Assembly: GCF_030014955.1 (NCBI RefSeq)
Contig: NZ_JAGRPV010000001.1
Span: 5,518,001-5,582,000 of the forward strand
Direction: 5' to 3'
Origin: Cohnella hashimotonis
Lineage (GTDB): Bacteria > Bacillota > Bacilli > Paenibacillales > Paenibacillaceae
DNA: 64,000 nucleotides
Positions 50,364-58,716 of the stretch are shown here, piece by piece. Under the pieces are notes generated by a model. That model had not been told where the DNA came from. It made no database searches and saw only the letters and a list, made by a program, of their open reading frames with translations. Each line of letters opens with the position of its first letter. The stretch's first letter is position 1. The translations under genes were made by a program, and so were the position numbers.

Positions 50364-50747
50364 CTAACTGTCCCCCGCTTCCGCCTGTCGCTGCAACGGG
50401 TCGCGGACCGTCCGCCTGAAGCTCTCGCCCCAGTCCCGCATGGCGGCGATGATCGGGGTCAGCGTCTGTCCGAACGCCGTCAGCGAGTACTCTACCTTGG
50501 GCGGCACCTGGTTGTACACCTCGCGGTGAACGACGCCGTCCTCCTCCAGCTCTCGCAGCTGCAGCGTGAGCATCCGCTGCGTGATCGTCGGGCAGATTCT
50601 GCGGAATTCGTTGAACCGCTTCGGACCGTCCATCAGATGATACAGCAGCACGCCCTTCCATTTTCCGCCGATCACGTCCAGCGTGAACTCGACCGGGCAG
50701 CCTTCCTCGTCCGGACAAAACCCGTACCCGCTCTTCCGATCCCGCAC
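50364..50747 (-). CDS. HxlR family transcriptional regulator
   Basis: Winged-helix regulator of 127 residues. The CPVEFTLDVIGGKWKGVLLY start is diagnostic for HxlR, with its conserved Cys, here preceded by a second Cys pair (FCPDEEGC) that could sense redox or electrophile stress. The wing contains YNQVPPKVEYSLTAFG. The start is GTG at 50747 with AAGGAG nine bases upstream. It lies 62 bases downstream of the quinone-reductase-like gene on the same strand, and regulates it in analogous systems. Its last residues may be altered by the deletion that left the oxidoreductase remnant. Confidence 0.9.
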   Translation of the reverse strand: MRDRKSGYGFCPDEEGCPVEFTLDVIGGKWKGVLLYHLMDGPKRFNEFRRICPTITQRMLTLQLRELEEDGVVHREVYNQVPPKVEYSLTAFGQTLTPIIAAMRDWGESFRRTVRDPLQRQAEAGDS

Positions 50748-50809
50748 GCCGATCCGCTCCTTCGTCTCTCTCTTCCTTATTTAATGATCATAGCATTCAT
50801 GCGCGGCGA

Positions 50810-51862
50810 TTAAAATCCTTCGAGCACGACCTTGCCGACCGTGCGGCCAGTCTCCAGCATCGCATGCGCCTTGCGCAGATTGTCGGCGTTGATCGGAGCG
50901 AGCGTCTCGCTCGACGTCGTGCGGATCGCGCCCGCGTCCACGAGCCGCGCGACTTCGTCCAGCAGCCGATGCTGCTCGATCATATCCGCCGTATGATACG
51001 TCGACCGCGTGAACATGAGTTCCCACGCGAAGGTCGCGCTTTTGTTCTTGAGCAGCGTCAGGTTGAGCGGCTCGTCGGTCTCGACGATCGAGCAGATCTT
51101 GCCTTGCGGCGCGATCGCCTCAGCCATGTTCGCCCAGTGCTTCTCCGTGCTGTTCAGGCAGAGAATGTAGTCGACCTGGTCGAACCCGACCGCCTTCAGC
51201 TGCGGCAAGAACGCCTGGAAGTGGTCGATTACATAGTCCGCGCCAAGCTCTCTTGCCCAGTCGGCCGACGCGGGGCGAGAGGCCGTGCCGATGACCGTCA
51301 AGCCCGCCAGCTTCGCCAGCTGCGTTGCGATCGACCCGACGCCGCCGGCCGCGCCAATGATCAGGATCGCCTTGCCGGCATTGTCGGCCCGATCCCTAGC
51401 GACGCCCAGACGGTCATAAAGGCTCTCCCATGCCGTAATTGTCGTCAGCGGCAGCGCGGCCGCCTGAGCGAAGCTCAGCGAAGAAGGCTTCGTGCCGACG
51501 ATGCGTTCGTCGACAAGATGGAACTCGCTGTTGCCGCCAGGCCTGGTGATGCTGCCGGCGTAGTATACCTCGTCGCCCGGTCTGAACAGCCCGGCCTCCG
51601 GCCCGACCTGCTCGACCACGCCCGCGACGTCCCAGCCGAGCACTCTCGGCGCGCTCTCCTCGCGGCTCTTGGGCGAGCGGACTTTGCAGTCGACCGGATT
51701 CACCGAGATCGCGCGCACCTTCACGAGCAAATCCCGGCCTGTCGGCATCGGCTTGTCGATCTCTACGTCGATCAGGCTCTCCGGATCGGCGATCGGCAAA
51801 TACTTGTACAGGCCCACGGCCTTCATCGTTTCTGTCGCGGTTGCTTTAAATTCATTCGTCAT
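50810..51862 (-). CDS. Zinc-type alcohol dehydrogenase/quinone oxidoreductase-like protein
   Basis: NADPH-dependent medium-chain dehydrogenase/reductase of 350 residues. The N-terminal GroES-like domain has VRAISVNPVDCKVR and GWDVAGVVEQVGPEAGLFRPGDEVYY. The nucleotide-binding motif is ILIIGAAGGVGSIATQLAKL. The structural four-Cys zinc lobe of classical alcohol dehydrogenases is absent, as in quinone reductases. Start choice: AAGGAGC lies nine bases before the ATG at 51862; the frame extends further upstream without a good site. The HxlR gene downstream suggests induction by electrophiles or quinones. Confidence 0.92.
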   Translation of the reverse strand: MTNEFKATATETMKAVGLYKYLPIADPESLIDVEIDKPMPTGRDLLVKVRAISVNPVDCKVRSPKSREESAPRVLGWDVAGVVEQVGPEAGLFRPGDEVYYAGSITRPGGNSEFHLVDERIVGTKPSSLSFAQAAALPLTTITAWESLYDRLGVARDRADNAGKAILIIGAAGGVGSIATQLAKLAGLTVIGTASRPASADWARELGADYVIDHFQAFLPQLKAVGFDQVDYILCLNSTEKHWANMAEAIAPQGKICSIVETDEPLNLTLLKNKSATFAWELMFTRSTYHTADMIEQHRLLDEVARLVDAGAIRTTSSETLAPINADNLRKAHAMLETGRTVGKVVLEGF

Positions 51863-51991
51863 GTCGGTTCGCTCCTTCGCGGGTTTGCCGTCGATTCGGC
51901 TTATACCTGCAATATAAGGCATATACGACAGCCGCGTAAGTACGCACATTTGTGTAGGATAGGCACACGAATGATACTCATTGACGCAGGG

Positions 51992-52909
51992 CTATTCCGC
52001 GGAAAAGACCGATACCGTTTCCGGCTCCTTCTGCGCCTCTACGTTCAGACCTTTGCGGTATGTCTTCGGGCTGACGCCGTAGACATCCTTGAACACCCGG
52101 CTGAAGTAGTGGGCCGCGCCGAAGCCGGAGACCTCCGCAATCGCGCCGATCGAGGCGTCGGTCCGCCGGAGCAGGTCGAGCGCGCGCGCAAGGCGAATCT
52201 CGGTCAACCGGCCGACGATCGTCTTGCCGGTCAGCCGCTTGTACTTGCGGGCCAGATGGTTGTAGCTGACATGCAGGGCGTCGGCGAGTCTGCGGACATT
52301 CATTTTTTCCGCGCGCTCGTCGTTCAGGTAGACCTCGATCTTGCGCAGAAACGCCGTATCTGACTGGTCGGCGCCCGCCGGCGTAACCCGTCCTTCGGGA
52401 TGGCGGACCGCGGCGATCGTCAGCAGAATCTGCACGAACGTCAGTTGAACGGAAGCAAGCGAATCCGCTTCACGCGCCTCCTCGAACAGCCGCAGGATCC
52501 GTTCGCCCAGACCGTAGCGATCCTCGTAGCAGCCGAGCTGCCACTCCCGCAATCTCTCGAGCGCGGCATAGACCGAGCCTGCTCCGCCTCCGGCGGTCGG
52601 CTCCGCCGGCGCGACCGTCCATCGCAGGCAGACGCCCCGGTGAGGAGACTCCGGCAGATACTCGTGACGATGCTCGGCGCCTGCGGGGACCAGAAAGAAC
52701 TCTCCCGGTCCGACGTTCAGGAGCGGCCCCCCGAAGCCCGTCTTCATGCTGCCTTCGTAGATATAGTTGCACTCGAACCACGCATGCGTGTGAGGGGGGC
52801 ACGAGCGGGCTCCCCAAGGCTGCTCCTCCAGCACCTCGATGATCTCGATGACGGCGTCGTTCACCCTGACGGTTCCGTACAATTCATCCGGCATGATGCC
52901 GCTCGCCAT
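51992..52909 (-). CDS. AraC family transcriptional regulator with cupin domain
   Basis: Regulator of 305 residues. The N-terminal cupin has CPPHTHAWFECNYIYEG with metal/ligand His residues and GPGEFFLVPAGAEHRHEY. The C-terminal two-motif DNA-binding domain is NVRRLADALHVSYNHLARKY and IGAIAEVSGFGAAHYFSRVF. The ATG at 52909 has AAAGGGGA upstream at good distance; an earlier in-frame ATG has no site. Divergent from the GH38 mannosidase gene (157-base gap), which it probably controls. Confidence 0.9.
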   Translation of the reverse strand: MASGIMPDELYGTVRVNDAVIEIIEVLEEQPWGARSCPPHTHAWFECNYIYEGSMKTGFGGPLLNVGPGEFFLVPAGAEHRHEYLPESPHRGVCLRWTVAPAEPTAGGGAGSVYAALERLREWQLGCYEDRYGLGERILRLFEEAREADSLASVQLTFVQILLTIAAVRHPEGRVTPAGADQSDTAFLRKIEVYLNDERAEKMNVRRLADALHVSYNHLARKYKRLTGKTIVGRLTEIRLARALDLLRRTDASIGAIAEVSGFGAAHYFSRVFKDVYGVSPKTYRKGLNVEAQKEPETVSVFSAE

Positions 52910-53066
52910 AGACTCGTCCCCTTTCCGCAACTGATTTCTATCATAGTAGCACAAGCGAACCGGTCATTTTAGTGTAAAAACGGGATACTTCAATGAATTT
53001 ACATAGACGCGCTTCAAAATGAAAATAGAAGGGAAGAGAGCGACGAACCAGAAAGGATGCATGGAC

Positions 53067-55553
53067 TTGAAAAAGCTGCACCTCATCAGCAATGCGCACC
53101 TTGATCCCGTATGGCAGTGGGAATGGGAGGAAGGCGCGGCTGCGGCCGTATCCACGTTCAGGGCCGCCGCATCGTTTTGCAGAGAATACGACGGATACGT
53201 TTTTAATCACAATGAAGCGCTGCTGTACAAATGGATCGAGGAGTACGAGCCGAGCTTGTTCGCGGAGATTCAAAGCCTCGTTCGTCTCGGCAAGTGGCAC
53301 ATCATGGGCGGATGGTACCTGCAGCCCGATTGCAATATGCCTTCGGGCGAATCGCTCGTCAGGCAGATTCTGCTCGGCAGGCAGTACTTCAAGGAAAAAT
53401 TCGGACAGGCGCCGACGACCTCGATCAACTTCGACTCCTTCGGGCATTCCAGGGGATTGGTGCAGATCATGCGCAAATCCGGCTTTGATTCTTATCTGTT
53501 CATGCGGCCCGAGCAAAAGACGGCGGGTCCGGCGGACGACTTCGTCTGGGTTGGCTTCGACGGCTCCGAGGTGCACGCGCATCAGATTGCGGACGGATAC
53601 AATACGCTGATCGGGCAAGCGCACAAAAAGATCGCTAAATGGCTGGAGAAGTACGCGGACGACGGCGAGGACCGCCCCCGTCTGCTGCTGTGGGGCGTCG
53701 GCAATCACGGCGGCGGTCCCTCCCGTCTCGACCTCGACCGCATCGGCGAGATGATGGATGCGGGTCCGGTTGAGATCGTGCATTCGACGCCGGAGGCCTA
53801 CTTCGCGGAGCTGCGCGAAGCGACCGATCTTCCCCGCCATGCGGACGATCTCAATCCGCGCTTCGTCGGCTGCTATACGTCGATGATCCGGATCAAGCAA
53901 AAGCACCGGCAGCTCGAAAGCCAGCTCTTCATGACCGAGAAAATGCTGGCGACGGCCGCGGTTCAAGGACTGCTGGCGTATCCGGCCCGCGAGCTCGGCG
54001 AAGCGTTTCACGACCTGATGGTCGCCGAGTTCCACGACATTTTGCCGGGCAGCTCGATCCAGCCCGCGGAAGAAGCGTCGCTCAGACTCATCGACCACGG
54101 CCTGGAGATCGCTTCGCGCCTGCGCGCCCGCGCGTTCTTCGCCCTGGCTGCCGGTCAGCCGCAAGCGGCGACGGGCGAGTATCCGATTCTCGTTTACAAT
54201 CCGCATCCGTATCCCGTACGCGGCATTTTCGCCTGCGAGTTCATGCTGGAGGACCAGAACTGGACGGAGGAGTTCTCCATGCCGCTGGTCTACCGCGACG
54301 GCGCGCAGGTGCCGAGCCAGCCTGAAAAAGAGCATAGCGCCCTGAACCTGGACTGGCGCAAACGCGTCGTTTTCGAAGCCGAGCTCGCGCCCTCGTCCAT
54401 GAACAGGTTCGACTGCCGGATCGTCAAGCTGCCGCAGAAGCCGAAGGCGCATCTGACCGAGCGCGACGGCGCGATCCGGTTCGAATCGCCGTCGCTGCAG
54501 GTCGAGATCAATACACGCACCGGGCTGATCGACAAGTATGTCGCGGAGGGCGTATCCTACCTGCGGCCGGGCGCCTTCCTCCCCGTCGTAGTCGCCGACA
54601 ACGAGGATCCGTGGCGCATGGATACGGACCGGTTCGAGCCGGACGTCGGCCGATTCGAGCTGATGAGCCCCGCCCGCGGCACGGCCTTCTCCGGCGTCAA
54701 GGATGAAGTGCTGCCCGCCGTGCGGGTAATCGAGGACGGAGACGTGCGGACCGTCGTCGAAGCGCTGCTGGCCTATGGCGACTCTGCGGCCGTGCTCACC
54801 TACCTGCTGCCCAAGCAGGGCACCGAGATCGAAGTGCAGGTCCGCCTGTATTGGCAGGAGAAGGACAAGCTGCTCAAGCTGTCGATCCCGACGGCGCTCG
54901 GAGACGATCATGAATACCTGGGGCAGACGGCGTACGGCGTGCAGCGGCTGCCGCAAAACGGCGACGAGGCGGTGGCGCAAAAGTGGACGGCGATGGCCGA
55001 GTCTTCTCCCGACGGACGGGCCGTGACGCTGATCAATGACGGTGTCTATGGCTCGGACGGCGCCGACGGCACGCTGCGGCCGACGCTGGTCCGCGGCGTC
55101 GCCTACTGCGCGCACCCGATCGGCGAGCGTCCGATTCTGCCGCAGGACCGGCTCCTGCCCCGGATCGACCAGGGCGAGCGCACGTATACGTTCTGGCTCA
55201 ACGCCGGCAAGCGGGAGTCGCGTCTTGCGACGATCGAACGCGAAGCGCTCGCTCTGCACGAACGTCCGTATGCGCTCTCGTTTTTCCCGAGCGGAGCCGG
55301 CGAGCTGCCGTCCCCGGGCGTCGCGCTTGAAGGCGACCGCGCGGTGCTGACCGCCTTCAAGCAGGCGGAGGACGGCGACGGTTATATCCTCCGTCTGTAC
55401 GAGCCTACCGGCGTGCCGGGCTCGGCCCTCCTTCGCATCCCTTCGCTCGGCATCTCGCAGCGGGTCGAGCTCGACGGATTCGAGATCAAGACGTTCAGGA
55501 CGGACGCTGCCGGAAGCGTACTTAGGACATGCACGTTGATGGAAAAAGACTAG
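53067..55553 (+). CDS. GH38 alpha-mannosidase
   Basis: Retaining, zinc-dependent alpha-mannosidase of 828 residues, cytoplasmic (no signal peptide). Zinc ligands His11 and Asp13 lie in LISNAHLDPVWQWEW; the catalytic nucleophile is Asp123 in INFDSFGHSRG. A later zinc-ligand region is VAEFHDILPGSSIQPAEE. The middle helical domain and C-terminal beta domains of the family follow, with the total length typical. The TTG at 53067 is preferred because homologues begin with KKLHLI and GAAAGGA lies nine bases upstream; the ATG two codons earlier (53061) is only three bases from it. Role: removal of alpha-mannose from imported glycans or glycosides. Confidence 0.93.
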   Translation: MKKLHLISNAHLDPVWQWEWEEGAAAAVSTFRAAASFCREYDGYVFNHNEALLYKWIEEYEPSLFAEIQSLVRLGKWHIMGGWYLQPDCNMPSGESLVRQILLGRQYFKEKFGQAPTTSINFDSFGHSRGLVQIMRKSGFDSYLFMRPEQKTAGPADDFVWVGFDGSEVHAHQIADGYNTLIGQAHKKIAKWLEKYADDGEDRPRLLLWGVGNHGGGPSRLDLDRIGEMMDAGPVEIVHSTPEAYFAELREATDLPRHADDLNPRFVGCYTSMIRIKQKHRQLESQLFMTEKMLATAAVQGLLAYPARELGEAFHDLMVAEFHDILPGSSIQPAEEASLRLIDHGLEIASRLRARAFFALAAGQPQAATGEYPILVYNPHPYPVRGIFACEFMLEDQNWTEEFSMPLVYRDGAQVPSQPEKEHSALNLDWRKRVVFEAELAPSSMNRFDCRIVKLPQKPKAHLTERDGAIRFESPSLQVEINTRTGLIDKYVAEGVSYLRPGAFLPVVVADNEDPWRMDTDRFEPDVGRFELMSPARGTAFSGVKDEVLPAVRVIEDGDVRTVVEALLAYGDSAAVLTYLLPKQGTEIEVQVRLYWQEKDKLLKLSIPTALGDDHEYLGQTAYGVQRLPQNGDEAVAQKWTAMAESSPDGRAVTLINDGVYGSDGADGTLRPTLVRGVAYCAHPIGERPILPQDRLLPRIDQGERTYTFWLNAGKRESRLATIEREALALHERPYALSFFPSGAGELPSPGVALEGDRAVLTAFKQAEDGDGYILRLYEPTGVPGSALLRIPSLGISQRVELDGFEIKTFRTDAAGSVLRTCTLMEKD

Positions 55554-55582
55554 TCTCCTCCGGTAACGACACTCGCAAATCA

Positions 55583-55609
55583 AAGCTCCCGCCGGTCACC
55601 GACGGGAGC
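55583..55609. terminator. Terminator-like hairpin between convergent genes
   Basis: Stem AGCTCCCG/CGGGAGCT with an inner CGGT/CCG partial pairing. It lies 30 bases after the mannosidase stop and 43 bases after that of the beta-helix gene. Both flanks have only weak T-runs. Confidence 0.5.
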
Positions 55610-55651
55610 TCAAGGCTTGTTTGCCGATTTCATGCAGCGAAAGTTGAGTTA

Positions 55652-57721
55652 TTAATTGAAGTTACCTACAGTATCTATGCCATTATTAATAAAGGTATTG
55701 TTATTCTGCGTAATTGTAACGGTTGTAACGTTTTGCAGGCCTATACCATTGTTTTCAATAGTTGCACCGGTTACTACGGTATTGGTCGGATAATTGTTGT
55801 TTTGGCCGGTCTCTCCAAAACGTATTCCAACGGGGGCATTGGAGTAAGTACCGCCGGATACGGTCACACCAGTAAGCGTACCGTTGTTGGTACCGTCATT
55901 CCTGCCTTTTATTACCGCAGCCGCACCGTTTACAGGGTCGCCGTTCCCGCTGTTTGTAACAATATTGTTTATGAGGTTGACATTCTGGTAGTTGCCGTGT
56001 TTGAGGTTGATATCTATACCGGCCGCAAAACTCCCGGCTGTACCGCTGCTGTCGATCGTATTATTTGAAATAATTGCATTATTCAACGCTTCATAGTACA
56101 TTCCCTTTGAAGTGTTGTTGTTGAACGTGGATTTTGAAATTTGAATGTTATTAAATATTGCCGTTCCTGAAAATACAAGCATTCCAAAGGCATTTCCGTT
56201 AAACATGCTGCTTTGGATAGTTACATTTGAAACCTGCGCGTAAGTCGGGACTCTGAATCCCGCAGTAACGTTATTGGAGAAGTTACTGCCTGTTATAATC
56301 AGATCGTTCATGACAGGAAATGAGGGACTGATATTGATACTAAAGCCGTTATCCAAATTATTCAGCAATGATACGTTAGAAAGAGTAATAAAGCTTGGCT
56401 GATTGTTTCCTATGGTTGAAATCCCCTGGGAAGCGCCGGTGACCTGCAAGTCTGATATTACCAGCCGATTTGTCGAACTCAACCCACCGTTTGAAATGGA
56501 TATGCCGACTCCTGACGCCGGATGAATGATCGTTCCGCCAACGCCGCTTCCAGCACCATTTAGCGTAATCCGCCTGTCAATGGTCACGTTTTCGGGATAG
56601 CTCCCAGGCCCCGCCTGGATCATATCTCCCGGATTAGAAGCATTTACGGCCTGTTGAATCGTAGTATAGAAAGTCCCCTGGGTTTGGTTATATACCGAAT
56701 TGCTTCCTATGGCGATAACTGTAAATGATACGATGGGACCTTCAATATTTTTTGTGGCTACGGTTATTACAGCAGAACCGGAATTATTTATTGAAATAAC
56801 GCCGGTATTTGGGTCTACCGGAAAATCAGGATTGTCTGAACTAAAGGTAAGCGGTACATGATTCGGATTGAAAAGGTTGTCGTTTGCATTCAGAGTATGA
56901 CCAACGGCTCCGGAAATAAAAGGATCAATGATACCGACAATTGATATTCTTTCATCTAACCTGGATGCTGTGGTGGATAACACCTTTGTCTGTCCAGGGC
57001 TTACTTCCGCCGATTTTTCATCCACCCAGATGCTGCTGCCGTTCAGTATTTGAAGTACGGCAAGTCCATTTGTAAATCCGGTGTTTTCAACACTGAAAGT
57101 ACCAAGTATTCTTTGGCCTAACAACAGCGTATTTGACTCGTTAATCATGTAATCTCCAGATTGAGTTACTTCATTGATCATGTCGCTGTTGCAGTTACTG
57201 CTTTCCTGGTAAGTTACCTGAAGAAATGGATATAAGTTGCTGTCGGAAAAGTTCGTACTGTAACTTCCAATTATTGAATACGTATTTTCCGGGCCAATCA
57301 TTGTGATACCGTTATTTGCTGCGGCATTCGCATACCATTGTTGCGCAAGCGGAGTTATATCGATACTGATAAAATTGTTTACATCTGCGTCATTAACGGT
57401 TTTAGTAATGCCCGTAGGCGCAACAGCAGGTGCATTTGAATATGTCGCCGTATTCTGGTTGAAGTCGCTTTGATTTAAATATATAGCGATAACTTCCGTA
57501 CCGGGGACGTCTTTTCTGAAAATAAAAAGCTTTAATATGGCCTCAACGATGTCACTGCCTTGGGGAATAACGGACAAGTCAAATTTTAATAAAGTCCTGT
57601 AAATATCTCCTGGAGCTACATATTCACCCACATATAAAAAGGGATAACTGCCGAATACAGCTGTAGGGTAACTTGAAGCGATAAGCGTATCATCACTCGG
57701 AAGTAAACTTGCTACCGGCAT
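55652..57721 (-). CDS. DNRLRE-domain beta-helix protein, probable spore-surface protein
   Basis: Protein of 689 residues with no signal peptide (starts MPVASLLPSDDTLIASSYPT). Residues about 5-175 form a DNRLRE-type beta-sandwich (YRTLLKFDLSVIPQGSDIVE, FLQVTYQES). Residues about 180-340 contain beta-sandwich/Ig-like sequence. Residues about 345-689 are a right-handed parallel beta-helix rich in Asn, Gly, Ser and Thr with repeated ISNNTI- and LINNIV-like rungs. Codon use and AT content clearly differ from neighbours, a sign of transfer or of a special expression class. AAGGAGG lies seven bases before the ATG. It follows the small gene at 57769 by 47 bases behind a sigma-K-like promoter, so assembly on the spore from inside the mother cell would explain the lack of a signal. 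A phage-tailspike-like origin is an alternative. Confidence 0.8.
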   Translation of the reverse strand: MPVASLLPSDDTLIASSYPTAVFGSYPFLYVGEYVAPGDIYRTLLKFDLSVIPQGSDIVEAILKLFIFRKDVPGTEVIAIYLNQSDFNQNTATYSNAPAVAPTGITKTVNDADVNNFISIDITPLAQQWYANAAANNGITMIGPENTYSIIGSYSTNFSDSNLYPFLQVTYQESSNCNSDMINEVTQSGDYMINESNTLLLGQRILGTFSVENTGFTNGLAVLQILNGSSIWVDEKSAEVSPGQTKVLSTTASRLDERISIVGIIDPFISGAVGHTLNANDNLFNPNHVPLTFSSDNPDFPVDPNTGVISINNSGSAVITVATKNIEGPIVSFTVIAIGSNSVYNQTQGTFYTTIQQAVNASNPGDMIQAGPGSYPENVTIDRRITLNGAGSGVGGTIIHPASGVGISISNGGLSSTNRLVISDLQVTGASQGISTIGNNQPSFITLSNVSLLNNLDNGFSINISPSFPVMNDLIITGSNFSNNVTAGFRVPTYAQVSNVTIQSSMFNGNAFGMLVFSGTAIFNNIQISKSTFNNNTSKGMYYEALNNAIISNNTIDSSGTAGSFAAGIDINLKHGNYQNVNLINNIVTNSGNGDPVNGAAAVIKGRNDGTNNGTLTGVTVSGGTYSNAPVGIRFGETGQNNNYPTNTVVTGATIENNGIGLQNVTTVTITQNNNTFINNGIDTVGNFN

Positions 57722-57768
57722 GAAAATTCCTCCTTCGTATGGCGGCGTAACGCTTGACGAGTGTGCGA

Positions 57769-58206
57769 TTAGCCTTGGGAAGCTACGCCCCAGAAAGCTT
57801 CGGGTCCGATGCGGGTAACCAACACAACGCCCGCTACGCCGGTGCTGCTGATAAAGGCTGTGTATTGAGTAAGGAGAGCTGCGGGAGCGAGCAGGTCTTG
57901 CGCGTTGAAGGAGACGATCGTGCTGGTGTTCGACTGAATCGGAAGTACGGCTGTGTAGATGATCGTGCCTTGGGCAATGGTGCCGCCGCGTACGACATTG
58001 ATCGTGACTGTGGCGGGCGCAACAATGGAGAGTCCGATGGTACCGGCCAGATCGACGATCAAAGAGCCGTTGATCCCAAGTCCGTTGCCCGCTACCCCTT
58101 GGGTCTGCAAGCCGATGTCGCCGAATAGAGCCGGAGTCGTCGTTGCGGCTATCGCGATGGTCGTGTCTGTGTTCATCGAGCTTCTTTGGTCAAGAAAGGT
58201 TCCCAT
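57769..58206 (-). CDS. Ala/Thr/Ile-rich hypothetical protein, possible exosporium component
   Basis: Protein of 145 residues dominated by small and beta-branched residues (TTIAIAATTTPALFGDIGLQ, LAGTIGLSIVAPATVTINVV), predicted all-beta. No signal peptide or membrane helix and few charged residues. It resembles in character, not in detectable motif, the BclA/TNF-like jelly-roll domains of spore surface proteins. AAGGTG lies nine bases before the ATG. It is the first gene of a two-gene unit with the beta-helix protein. No function is assigned; spore surface is inferred from the promoter and partner. Confidence 0.7.
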   Translation of the reverse strand: MGTFLDQRSSMNTDTTIAIAATTTPALFGDIGLQTQGVAGNGLGINGSLIVDLAGTIGLSIVAPATVTINVVRGGTIAQGTIIYTAVLPIQSNTSTIVSFNAQDLLAPAALLTQYTAFISSTGVAGVVLVTRIGPEAFWGVASQG

Positions 58207-58239
58207 AGATGCTTCACCTTCTGTCTTTTTGCATTTTTA

Positions 58240-58267
58240 TATCCTATGTACTCCTGTCTGTGGCAGT
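58240..58267 (-). promoter_or_regulatory. Candidate sigma-K promoter
   Basis: On the minus strand AC (58267-58266), a 17-base spacer and CATAGGATA (58248-58240) match the sigma-K consensus AC-N16/17-CATANNNTA. The start of the 145-residue gene lies 34 bases downstream. Sigma-K drives late mother-cell genes such as coat and exosporium proteins. Confidence 0.6.
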
Positions 58268-58716
58268 ATGGACAAACCGTTTGGTGCGATCGCGGAATCT
58301 TCCCGCTGCTTCGCGGGGAGACACCGGGCATGGATATCGTGCAAGTGATATCGGACAGGTCCCTGTCGAGATTGAAGGCAAGTTCTCCAGCGTTGCAAAT
58401 AAACGTCAGGGCTCATTGCCCTGACGTTTATTCGTTATGCCGGCGGAAGATTCTTATCCTTTGTTGCGTACCCGGCTTCGAAGTCGAACAACATGGCGAC
58501 GTTTGCGATTGCAGAATTACTGTGCATGCATCGTAATGAACAGGCCAGCTCTTGCTCGAATCCATCGAAGCGATCGAAGCGCGGGAGGCCGGGGGCCGAA
58601 GTCTACTTGCAACGCGGGCGGTATCCGTTGCCCGGCGCGACAGATCAACTGAGCAATCCATAAGAAACGCCCCCCATCGGTCCATGATAAAATGGAGCCA
58701 AAAGGAGGCTATCGAA
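58268..58716. other. Intergenic region with an orphan terminator, no gene recognised
   Basis: This 449-base stretch separates the island from the PhnB/VOC gene. The only clear structure is the hairpin at 58397-58432. Upstream of it (58320-58395) a short frame reads IGQVPVEIEGKFSSVANKRQ, which is protein-like, but it has no start signal and I cannot identify it. Confidence 0.45.
58397..58432. terminator. Strong hairpin terminator without an identified gene
   Basis: Perfect stem AATAAACGTCAGGGC/GCCCTGACGTTTATT with a TCATT loop. It has T/A-rich flanks and could work in either direction. No recognised gene ends nearby on either strand. Confidence 0.75.

Noticed and set aside
52941..55583. 880-codon minus-strand open frame opposite the GH38 gene
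   Set aside because: It is the mirror frame of a gene with intact GH38 motifs; the product is Arg/Val/Gln-rich with no recognisable fold.
58209..58424. 71-codon plus-strand frame ending near the orphan terminator
   Set aside because: No start signal, a mixed hydrophobic start that overlaps the sigma-K-like promoter, and no recognisable family. Kept only as an observation.
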